Shown here piece by piece: positions 22,194 to 32,200 of a stretch of DNA of 64,000 bases. The DNA is from Blepharisma stoltei. Lineage: Eukaryota; Ciliophora; Heterotrichea; Heterotrichida; Blepharismidae. How positions within the stretch are numbered: the stretch's first letter is position 1; each line of letters opens with the position of its first letter. The stretch is from assembly GCA_914767885.1 (NCBI GenBank), contig CAJZBQ010000064.1, positions 124,001 to 188,000 of the forward strand, read 5' to 3'. The notes beneath the pieces are model-generated. The model made no database searches and was not told where the DNA came from. It worked only from the letters and a program-made list of their open reading frames with translations. The position numbers and the translations under genes are program-made.

Positions 22194-23310
22194 TTATCTA
22201 TAAAGTTCGCTCTGATATAGCTTGCGGAATATGGGGTTTTGTAGCCTGTCAACACGGAGCTTCCTCTTCTTTAGTTCCCCTGTTCTTGTGTTCCAGTCCC
22301 AGATCTTCAAGGTGATCGGTAGATGATCACTTTCAATCGGGCAATCCCCATCCACATCAAAATCTATAAGTTTATCAGCTAATCCCCTGTTTACAGCTGC
22401 ATAGTCCAGACAGAAAGTGTTGCCTGCTGAGTGGAGGTTAAGTTGCAGCAAGTCTTGATCTCACTGTAGGCACATCGTTCTTAGTCTGTGTCCGTTTTGG
22501 TTTGTGTCTTTCGATCATCAGCCTTTTAAATGTGCATTAAAATCTCCCATCAATATTTCCTGTTTGTTCATCCTTCTGCTCCATGCTACAGCTGCATACA
22601 GTCCATCATAAAATGCTTCTGTTTCTTCTTCATAACTGCTTTCCACCGGGGAGTATGCCACAATAAGGGCAATCTTACCAAACTCTATTGCTATCACCCT
22701 GCCTTCCATGAATGATCGAACTTCCCCTACTTCGACTTCAATTTCCTTGTTAATAAGAATTCCAACACCTGCACTTCTTTCCTTCCTGGGCTTGACACTC
22801 ATTCATAACCTGTGATTCTGGGCAGATCCTCATTTTTTACACAATGGGTTTCACATATTCCCATTACATCAGGTACTACTTCCTCTATGTATTTGCTTAG
22901 TTGTTGGCCCTTGCTCCTAACTCCTCGTATGTTAGCGTGCGAGGTAGTCTTTATTCTACTTTGTTGCTCATGCCTATGTCTTTTTGCTGATGGTAGTCCA
23001 AATCCGGCCTCAGTCATTGTTCTCCTCTTCGGAATTTCGCCGATCATCTGATCAATCTGCTTAGGCACCTCCTTCGTCTTAGTCTTTTCTTGAGTCTTTT
23101 TTTCTTCAGGTGTTCCAGCCTTACCAGTCTCCCCATTTTTCTCATCTGCTCTGCCGCAATCCATCTCATTTACTCCTACATACGCTAATCTATTTAAGTT
23201 ACCTGACGTTTCAATTTGCATCTTGCTCTTCAGTTCCTCTACTGCATAGTTACGCATTTTCTTTCTTCTTCTTCTTTCTTCTTCTTTCTTTTCCTTTATG
23301 ATTCTTTCTT
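22194..23310 (-). mobile_element. LINE-type ORF2 fragment with APE-like endonuclease domain
   Basis: Minus-strand coding with endonuclease motifs in order: a basic leader; NIRGVRSKGQQL and PDVMGICETH; GVGILI; then GDFNAHLKG; and finally PIESDHLPITL. This is the arrangement of apurinic-endonuclease domains of non-LTR retrotransposons. UGA is used as Trp (after HLKG), so the element is adapted to the host code. One frame break lies at about 22800. The reading stops soon after the endonuclease and no reverse transcriptase follows, so the copy is truncated. Confidence 0.8.
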
Positions 23311-23334
23311 TTGCCTTCCTTTCATTTCTTCTCT

Positions 23335-23975
23335 CAAAACAACTTTTATTTTAATGGAAGATTCGGAAAGTAATGTTTCCTATTCTTCTTCCTTTTGTGA
23401 AGAGAACGGAGCTTTACAGGATGAATTTTTCGAACTTTTACTATTAAATGAACTTATTGATACAGGATTACTTGATAATTCTGAATCAGAGTATGAATGA
23501 AATGATAGTGATGCAGAAAATGTTGATACAGATGACAAAATATTGGAGTTTTTAAGTCGTTTAGATGGAAAAATACTAGATGAAATAGATCCTATTCAGG
23601 AAACCTTCAAATATAGGAAGACTGAGGTGATCATTGATGATAAGAAGACAATCGATAAGAAAATCCTGAACACCAGAAAAATAAAAATTAGATCAGATTC
23701 AAATTTTATCAGAAAAATAAAATTGATATCAGAATCAAACATTATCAGGAAAATAAAATTTAGATCAGATTCAAATTTCATCAGATATAGAAAATTCATA
23801 TCAGACTCAGAAATCGAAAAAATCGCGGATTACGTGGGTTCAGAAAATTTTACTAAAATTTTATCCAAAGATTTTAGAAAAGAAGAAAGTTAAAAAATTT
23901 TTAATCGGGACATGGCCCTGAAATAAAGGCCTTTAAGTAATAAAGATTTCTCTCTCTCTCTCAAAAACTTTGTTG
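23335..23975 (+). mobile_element. Second retroelement with ORF and (TC)n tail, inserted in the LINE
   Basis: A plus-strand insert between the two minus-strand LINE segments. Near-duplicate flanks CTCTCAAAACAACTTT (about 23332) and CTCTCAAAAACTTTG (about 23958) suggest a target duplication. It ends with a small hairpin (GGCCCTGAAATAAAGGCC) and AATAAAGATT followed by a TC run. The GC-rich insertion at 48545-49073 ends in the same way. It carries the ORF at 23354. Confidence 0.6.
23354..23893 (+). CDS. Acidic then lysine/isoleucine-rich protein of the nested retroelement
   Basis: ATG at 23354 to TAA at 23891-23893, with UGA at 23498 as Trp. The N-terminal half is acidic and serine-rich. The C-terminal half contains three imperfect repeats around RSDSNFIRKIK. 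No known domain was recognised. Its position inside an insertion with a retroelement-like tail suggests an element-encoded protein, but a captured host gene is possible. Confidence 0.5.
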
Positions 23976-24047
23976 TGACCTTTCGCGTTGTGACCAATCT
24001 CTTGACATTTTTCGAAATAAAGGCAGGCTGCATGATTAACCCATATC

Positions 24048-24730
24048 TTATTCCCTTATTGTGATCTCATCGTTCATATCTAATGCCTTTTCCATCGCGT
24101 CAAATTCACCATACATTGTGTACCTGGAATTCGCATTGAAGTTCACAATGTAGTTGTCATTTCCTATGCTAACTGTGTTGTTTGCCACTATCTCTATGAT
24201 CTTGCATAGCTTGCTGAGTTCTCCTATTATCTCCTCGAGCGCCACCCCTGCAGGTACCATCACTTGCATCTTGTATCGCACATATTTGATCTCTCCACCT
24301 TCCAAAACAGTCCTGATGGAACCGCTAGCTTGTTTCCTTGATGTTGAACCATTATCTTACCTCTTCCCTTTAAGTCTTTCCAAGCATCCTCCTCTGCAAA
24401 TGTGACCACTGCGTCACCAGATGGTAGTCTAAGGCTTCTCAGTATGTCTCCCACCCTAGAGCATGTCTCCAATGCTATGATAAAGGATCCATGCAGACTA
24501 AGTTTTATCTCTTCGTCACCCTTCTTGAGGAATTTTGATAAATAGAATTTCAGCGTAAAGCCCAGGCATTCTCTGTCATCTATTTTAGGTAAATTAGTGA
24601 CGGGTGTGCTAAAGCCGTAACAAAAACCACCTCTGCCAAATCCCAGGACTTGGATCTCCTCATCCTTCGCGGCTTTGAGAATGATTTGTTTTTGCTTGCT
24701 ACTGCCATCTTCGAAAATTAAAAAAGTACT
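24048..24730 (-). mobile_element. LINE ORF1-like segment
   Basis: Two overlapping minus frames upstream of the endonuclease: one reads FILKAAKDEEIQ-like to SGLFWKVE, the other MEGGEIKYVRYK to NDEITIRE. They are offset by a frame change near 24305. No UGA or family signature beyond a plausible ORF1 position. Host-flank sequence (3' of the duplicated block) resumes at about 24725. Confidence 0.5.
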
Positions 24731-24859
24731 TTGCTGGTGAGTCTCTGTAGTTTTCCAAAGCTTTAGAGATATTTGCGACCTCTTTGTAAAAATCATTCTT
24801 TTCTAGGTTATAAATAAACTGTCTTATTAACTCAATTATCATCTAATATAATTAATAAA

Positions 24860-27800
24860 TTACTTATCGATGTGTATGAATTGTGGATTATTTTGTTGAT
24901 TTTCTAATCCCCCTCTGCAAGCGAAACAAAAAAATTTTGTTCCCAAGGAGGGGATTAATTATGTTTTTTATAAATTTTATAGTTTTTTTTTTTGAATTTA
25001 TAAAAATTGAGAAATAAAAATTAGATTAATTTGTAAAATTTATGTTTTAAATTAACTTGTTTAATTTTTTTAAATAGAATTAGCTAGAGATTTCATAATG
25101 CTTATAGTTACTTATATATAAAAATTTTTTATAAAAAAAAATTAATGTTTGCTTACAGAAGGTGGGGTTTTGGAAAAAAATAGGTATTTTCAATAATTTT
25201 GCTCGAACACGGAGGGGAGAGTAAAGAATTCAGAGCATTTATCAATGAAATCTCAAAATTATCCATTTCTGATATTCCTATAACATTCCACCCTAGTATA
25301 TTCAAATGGCGAAATTTTTGTTGCGTTTGCGGGTCAATTTGCATATTATGCTGACTCACCACACGCCGTGACCGAACAAAACATTTTTGTTCGCTAACAA
25401 AGGGAGGTTAATTTTTTTTCTTCAAAATTTAAAAAAATCCTAACTCGCATAAATTGGAAAGCAAGCATTAATTTAATTTGTAAAATTTATGTTTTAGAAT
25501 TCAATTTGTTCAAAATTAATCAGAATTAGCTAGAGGTTTTATTATATTAAGTATCACTTATATATCAATTTTTTTTTCTTATATAATTTTTGTTCGCAGA
25601 GAGGGATTTTTCCAATGGTTTTGTTCGCTCATGCAGGGGGTCAGTGAGAAATATGTCAAGGTTTCCCTAAAAATTCAACGATAATTTTCTTTTCAGGCAT
25701 TATCAAGTCCACCTCGTACAATTCATTAACTCTGCAATTAGTCACAGCTTCAAATCCTTTGTCCTTCAGAAAATCCAAGATTATCCGCTCATATTTTCCT
25801 TTTATTCTATTATCCGGCACACTCTTATAAGAATCACCAATATTTCCTATGATTTTTTCTTTCCATTCTAAATATACCCCAAACCCTTTATAGATTTATT
25901 TATTGAACAAATTGTTCTGAGCTATTGAATGACAAAGATTGACTCTCTCAAGGGACGAGCTGGATCTTATAAATGTCAAAAATGGTTAATAAGTGGGGAA
26001 AAAAAGTTTGCAAGCAAACGAGCCAATTTTTAACAATGCTTTATTATTAAGATACCCCCTTTAGACTGGAGATAATAAATAAATATAAAACACTATTTAT
26101 TTTAAAAATTTATTTCCGCAAAAAAGCTGCTCGATTGATAAGATTTTAATTTTTAAGTCAATTTAAATTTGCTAGTGAGCATTAATATAAGCCATTAAGA
26201 ATCTAATAAAGAGCAACGGACATTACTACAAATTTTGGCTTTTTATAGTTATTAAAATCAAATTATCATTATTTATTTGAAATTTTATCCTTCTGCAAAA
26301 AAAAGCAGCTCGATTGATAAGCTGTTAATTTTTAAATCCATTTAGATTTGCTAACTCCCCCCTTCCATGCCCGAATATAAAAATGTTGTTCGCTCATAGA
26401 GGGGTTAATTTATTATTTAAAAAATTTAAATATAAATTTTTAAAAAATCCAAATTCGCAAAAGTTGGAAAGCAAATATTTATTTAATCTGCTAAAATTAT
26501 GTTTTAAATTTAATTTTTTCGAAATTAAACAAAATTAATAGAGATTTCATTATAGTAATTATCACTTATATATAAAATTTTTATATTAAAAAAATTTTTT
26601 GTTCGTCTACGTAGGGTGAGTTTTTGGGCAAAAAATAGGGATTTTTTCCAATGGTTTTGTTCGCAGAGTTATTAAGAACAAAATGAGTTTAATAAAAATT
26701 TTGGATTTATAGAGAATTTTATCATAAACAAATTGGCATTGTTATTTTAAAATATAAGCAAGATTTTAATCAATGTCACTCTAAAATGAGTATCTTAAAT
26801 TTAAATATAATTTAATAATAAAGTTATTTTTTAAAATTTTTGAGTTTTTCGCAATTATTAACGATTTTTTGACATGCCACTTTTTAACACTTCCTGGTAT
26901 AGAGATTCAGTGGCCATTCAAAAGTCCATTACATTTTGTTCGATAAAAAACTTATATAATGATATAGGCTATACCCATCAGGCTTGTCAATATCAAGACA
27001 AACAGAAATATTGTGTGCAATCAATCTTTCTTTATCATTTATTTTCTTATAAATATATCTAGAAAATCTCTCAATAAAAGGATTCCAGATTTCAGGATCA
27101 TAATTACTAATCAGTGTAAGCGCTTTCATCATAGTAACTGTGTCATATCCATTAAATTTATTCATCATTTTCAATATATGATGCTTGCTTCACTCCATTA
27201 GTCCCCCAGTAAAATATGGGGTATTGGCTAGGGCTCTAAATCCTTCTCTAAAGACCTCGACTTCTTTATTTAATTCAACTTGTTCTATTCATTTATTTTT
27301 TAAATACTCAAACAGTGCTGGCCTGAAAAATAAGTTTTTTGAGCAATAGCTCATTACAATAGCGATTGGGAATTTCTCTGAAGAATTTTTTACAATTTCT
27401 TCAAAATTGTCCCAGAATTCTTTAGAAACTATTCCCCAAAAATATTTTTTTTGGAATAATTGTAAGGTGTGGTTAATGTCTTTCAGATTTAAATCTTTAG
27501 CTGAATTAATGATTTTTTGTTCAAGCAAATAAACTGTTTCATACTTTATTACACGCTCTTTATTCGAAAGCTCATAGACGATACCTAATATTGTCTGCAT
27601 GTTATTAAGATTAGGCAGCATTTCATAAAATTTAGTTTCTAGATAGTCTAAAACTCCAGGATCATTAAAGGCAGTCACATAAAACAGCAAATCCAGCCCA
27701 TTTCCAATTAAAATTTTAGTATAGTCACTTGCTAAAATATTCAGTAGTTCAGAGTTTGGTAATGTTTTTACAATCTCAGCTAATTCTCTAGGTGAGAGCT

Positions 27801-28552
27801 CATCAATTCTTGCAATAACATGATTTAAAAATACTTTTTCAGCTTCAGGTCTTCCAATTACCCCATGGGCCAATAGGACTAATGATTTTCCTCTTATGAC
27901 TTCTAAAGCGTTAGGAATTTCTTTGTCTATTAACTCCCAAAGCTTTGCATCATGCGATCCAATCTTGTTTGCCCAATAAGAAAGTGTACATAAAACTTCT
28001 GGGTCACTATTAAATTGTAAATACACATCTTTATAGTAATTGACCATATTTTGGAATTTCCTTCTTACTTGGACATTACTTGGCTCATTTTGTGCAATTT
28101 TTGAAAAGGACTTGATATCCCTAACTCCCCCCCCCTCCGTGAGTGAACAAAAAAATTTTGTTCACTCACGGAGGGGGGTTAATTTTTTTTTTTTAAAAAA
28201 ATTTATATATAAATTTTATAAAAAATATTTTTTTCGAAATTTAAAAAAAATCCTAATTCGCAAAAATTGGAAAGCAAATGTTAATTTAATTTATAAAAAT
28301 TTATGTTTTAAAAAGCAATTCGTTTAAAATTAAACAGAATTAGTTTTAGATTTCATTATACTAATTATCATTTATATATCAAATTTTTTTTCCATAAAAA
28401 ATTTTTCTATAAAAAAATTTTTGTTCACTCACGGAGGGTGGGTTTTTGGGCAAAAAATAGCGATTTTTCTAATGGTTTTGTTCACTCACGGAGGGGGGGG
28501 GAGTAAGAAAATCTTGCTTATTAGCTTGATGAAGAAATCGCTTAAGTCACAT
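24860..28552 (-). CDS. RAP-domain (FASTK-like) helical-repeat protein, probably organellar RNA-binding; four IESs
   Basis: Reads ATG TGA CTT (M W L) at 28552 to TAA at 24860-24862. With four segments removed (28124-28505, 25875-26973, 25351-25646, 24907-25223) the length is exactly 533 codons. The body is a series of helical repeats (KIAQNEPSNVQVRRKFQN, ELSPRELAEIVKTLPNSELL). The end is a RAP-like domain (ELYEVDLIMPEKKIIVEFLG .. NILGWNVIGISE), which is interrupted by a MITE. RAP and FASTK proteins act in mitochondrial or plastid RNA metabolism in other eukaryotes; that role here is inferred. UGA is Trp at several sites. Two decayed paralogues lie at 12628 and 17226. Confidence 0.75.
24905..25223 (+). 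mobile_element. Family-1 MITE with empty-site counterparts
   Basis: Inserted as TTTTC TAA [element] TAA AGAATTC. The paralogous positions 12669 and 17271 read TTTTC TAA AGAACTC without the element. Excision joins TCT TTA GAA AAT in the RAP gene's last codons. Confidence 0.92.
25349..25646 (+). mobile_element. Diverged family-1 MITE with TG (CA) borders
   Basis: Left CTGACTCACC, right GGGGGTCAG, with TG on both sides. Removing it with one TG gives CAT ATT TCT CAT AAT ATG on the minus strand, which continues the RAP domain. A TA-based cut would not. Confidence 0.75.
25873..26973. mobile_element. 1.1-kb TA-bounded IES containing a nested MITE and an internal AT-rich duplication
   Basis: Borders are AAATA|TACCCC and GGCTA|TACCC. 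The paralogue at about 17620 reads CTAAATATCCATCAGG without an insert. Excision leaves GAT GGG TAT TTA GAA TGG in the RAP gene. Inside are two similar 70-bp blocks (about 26100-26170 and 26280-26350, around AGCAGCTCGATTGATAAG) and the MITE at 26352. Confidence 0.8.
26352..26671 (+). mobile_element. Diverged family-1 MITE nested in an IES
   Basis: Starts CTAACTCCCCCCTTCC, with a degraded palindrome (ATAGAGGGGTTAATTT) and the typical core. The right end is eroded after GGTTTTGTTCGCAGAGTTA. Confidence 0.75.
28122..28505 (+). mobile_element. Family-1 MITE, full-length reference copy (384 bp)
   Basis: TAA, C-run, CTCCGTGAGTGAACAAAA and its inverted copy at the left end; an AT-rich core; two direct copies of TTGTTCACTCACGGAG at the right end, about 55 bp apart; GGGGAG and TAA. 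Excision restores GAT TTT CTT AGG GAT ATC in the RAP gene N-terminus. Confidence 0.92.
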
Positions 28553-28619
28553 GACCATTTAATCTTTATTAATAAAAATTTTAATTGTGAATCCTCAAAG
28601 ACAAATGAAAGTTAACCTT

Positions 28620-29265
28620 AAATGATTTGACGAGAGCTAAAACAGTTTCTTATGCACTATGCTAATTTTTTCGTCAATCAATTTTTAGGTATAACTAAAA
28701 TTGCAATTTATTGATATTAATGAAGTGTTTATTAAAAGTCAAAAATAGTCAGACATTTACTATGAAGAGATATTGATATGCATTTATCCTCTTAAAGGTA
28801 TTGTCATAAAAATTTCAGTTTATGCTTATTAAATTTGCCAATAAAATAAAAATAATTCATTATATTTCACATAGGGAATTATTTAAAATAGTCTAAATTT
28901 ATCTTTTAAATTAAAGTAGAAAAATTTAATGATTTTTTATTCAAACTTGAATGTTAATTAAATAAAAAGACATTGTTATTTTTTGATAAATGTTATAATA
29001 AAGAGGAAATTAAAAAAGATTATTCAATTATAAGTCGCCAATTAAATGCATATAAAAATACTTTTTATTTATAAGGCAAATTAATTATCATCATATTGCA
29101 AAATTGCTATATAAAATATTAAATTAATTTCTAAATTTATTATATATATGAAAATCTTAATAAATGCTATTTATTTTAGTTCTATCTGCTGCTTTTAAAT
29201 CAAATCTTAAGCTTCCTGCCTAGAAGGCAAAATATTACTATAAATTTATAAGGTTTTTTCATTCT
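28620..29265. other. AT-rich intergenic region between divergent RAP and ATPase genes
   Basis: Very AT-rich and without a coding frame. It must hold the promoters of both divergent genes, but no motif stands out. Confidence 0.5.
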
Positions 29266-29269
29266 TATA

Positions 29270-32200
29270 ATGGATATCTCCCATGGTAAGAATTCCAATT
29301 TAAACTCTCCTCTTATTCAAAATTATCCACCAATAGTTACATGCAAAATTCATAGAGATGCTGATGAAGACTCGATCATCCAGCAAATAGACCCTTTTAA
29401 ATACAGCAAGCTTCGTGGATTCATGTTTTGGATTCTGGTCATTTTGACATGTGGGATATTGTATTTAGTCGACCGCTGATTTCTTAACGTTCATCTTGCA
29501 TTTCGCTTTAGCCGAACTGTCCCAGCAGAAGCCACTCACCTTTTAGTGAAAACTCAGCATTTTTTAGAGCTTGTTCCGACAGCCACAAAGCATTCTAAAA
29601 TCCTAGGCAACATCCTTACCTTCCAGCACCACTATTTACAGTACTATTTTGATGGCAAAGAATTCCTGCCTCTTTACTTCGATGTTAGCTTGAGCTACAA
29701 GAAAATGATTGATAAATACAGCCATGGATACATAGAGAGCGAAGAAATTTCTGAATTGCGGTCACTCTTCGGCATCTGCCAAATTATTGTTCCTCTAAAG
29801 ACTATTTTCCAGCTTATCTGGGAAGAAGTTTTGCATCCTTTCTATATTTTCCAAGTGTTCTCAGTTGGTGTCTGGTATTTCGAACAGTATTTTTTATTCT
29901 CTGGGGCAATTATTTGCATTACTTTAATATCGTTAGGGACCAGCGTATTTCAGACAAGACGGTCTATGAGTGCTATACATAACCTTGCTAAGCGCAGTGT
30001 GCAGATAAATGTACTTAGGGAAGGGAATTGAAAAACTATACAAAGCCCAGAACTGGTCCCAGGTGACGTAATAGAAATTCCACAAGGCGGAGAAATGCCT
30101 TGCGATGTAGTGCTTACATCAGGTGGCTGCATTATGGATGAAGGGACACTTACTGGAGAATCTATTCCAGTTATAAAGGATCCGTTGCCTTATCTTGAAG
30201 AGCCCATCTATAATATTGAGCATGATAAAAGACATAGTTTATATGAAGGGACGAAGGTGATTATTAAACTTTAAAAATAATTATAGAGAAATCCTCTGTA
30301 GGCTTGCAGGCCACTACTCACCTCCGGATAGCGTTCTAACGCTTATTTGTCAGTCTGGACACGGCCATCTATTGTGTGCTCCTCATGGACGAGGGCTTGC
30401 AATCGCTGCCCGAGACCTTAGAGGAATTCGAAAAACGAATGGTTTTCGACGAAGATAAAACTCAGAGCCCGTGGTAGAATGCCTGATAGCGTGCTAGGAA
30501 TTTTGGCCAAGTGACATCCTCTGGCCTTGTTGGGTGTCCCCTTCCAACTCCCAGCGAACCATCCCCCGAAGTAAAACTTTGACCTGAATTTGAGCATGCG
30601 GCCAGCTAGCCCGACGTTGCGCTCCACCAAAACAAAATAAACCTGCCGGATACACATTTCCGAACGCTGTCCTCCCATTCAATTAAGAGTGCAGTGACTC
30701 ATCACTCATTTTAATGTATTTGAGCGAAGGTAAATACAGACTCGCAATTATGGAGGGTCTAATGTGGTAGGCGTGGTTACCCGTACTGGTTTTTCTACGA
30801 TGAAAGGAAAAATGGTCAGGTCTATTTTGTTCCCAAAGCCAAATAAATTTAAATTCTATAGAGACTCCATGTTGTTTGTAGGAGTTTTATCACTTATAGC
30901 AGTCACTGGATTTCTAATATGCATGCCGATAATGATTTATATTGGGTTGCCATTAGGTCAAGTATGGATAAGATGCTTAGATTTATATTATTCCATAAAA
31001 CCATTTATTTTTAATAATAATCCTCCAATATTCCCTATTTACTATAAAAATAATAATAACCATTACAGTTCCTCCTTCGCTTCCAGCTTGTATGAACGTT
31101 GGCACTGCATTTGCTATAAACCGCTTAAGAAAAAGCCACATTTTTTGCATCGCTCCTCCACGTGTAAATGTAGCAGGGAAAATCGACATCTATTGTTTTG
31201 ACAAGACAGGGACTTTAACTGAAGATGGGATGATTTTAATAGGAGTCCAGCCTTGCAATAACCGCGTAATGGACGTTCTATATGATGACCCAAAATCAAT
31301 TGAAGGGCATTCTAAAAAGCTTGTGGAGTGTATGGCTTCTTGCCATTCTTTGACTACAGTTGACAACAAAATTGTAGGAGACACCCAAGATTTGCAGATT
31401 TTTAACTGCACTGGATGGATTTTTGAAGAGCCTGATGATGAAATATATGAGCCTGCAGTAAAAGCAGTAGTTAGACCAAAAGAATCAGGAGAAATTCCTA
31501 CAGTTTTTGATGAGCAAGGCAATGTGGTCGGTATGATTGAGGCACCTTATGAGCTGGGAATATTACATACTTTTCATTTTACGTCAAAATTAAAGCGTAT
31601 GGGAGTATGCTGTTTAAAAATGAATTTTATTAAAAATTTCCATTAAAATATAGCTTTTTTCTCTATTTTTTTTTTAGAAGTTTTAACTAAATATATTATA
31701 ATCACCAAAAATCTCAAAGAAAATTCCTTCCAATTTTACATGAAAGGCGCTCCTGAAGTCGTTATGGAAAAATGTGCGCCAGACTCAATACCGGCTGACA
31801 TGAAAGTTATATTAGGGAACTACACATGTGCAGGTTATAGAGTTCTTGCATGTGCTTATAAAGCTCTTCCTCCTATAAAATTCTCTGAGTTAAGGTCTCA
31901 AAAACTAGAAGACTTAGAAACTAGCTTAACCTTTTTAGGGTTAATTATCCTCCAAAACAAGCTGAAGCCAGAAACTATGCCTGTTATCCGCAGTTTGCAT
32001 AAAGTTGGCATAAAAACTGTCATGGCCACTGGAGATGCAGTGCTGACTGGGATTTCTGTAGCAAGAGAATGCGCCATGATTGACCCTGAAGTCACTGTAT
32101 ATTTAGGAGAAATGCATGGAGAAAGACTGCTATGGCAGATTTTCAGATCAGCTTATCATGAAGGAGACTCAGAAGAGCATGAGTTAAAAGTAGAACCACC

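Noticed and set aside
8200-28600. The repeated gene block as an assembly artefact
   Set aside because: Copies differ by point changes, indels and private insertions, so they are real duplications rather than a misassembled single locus.
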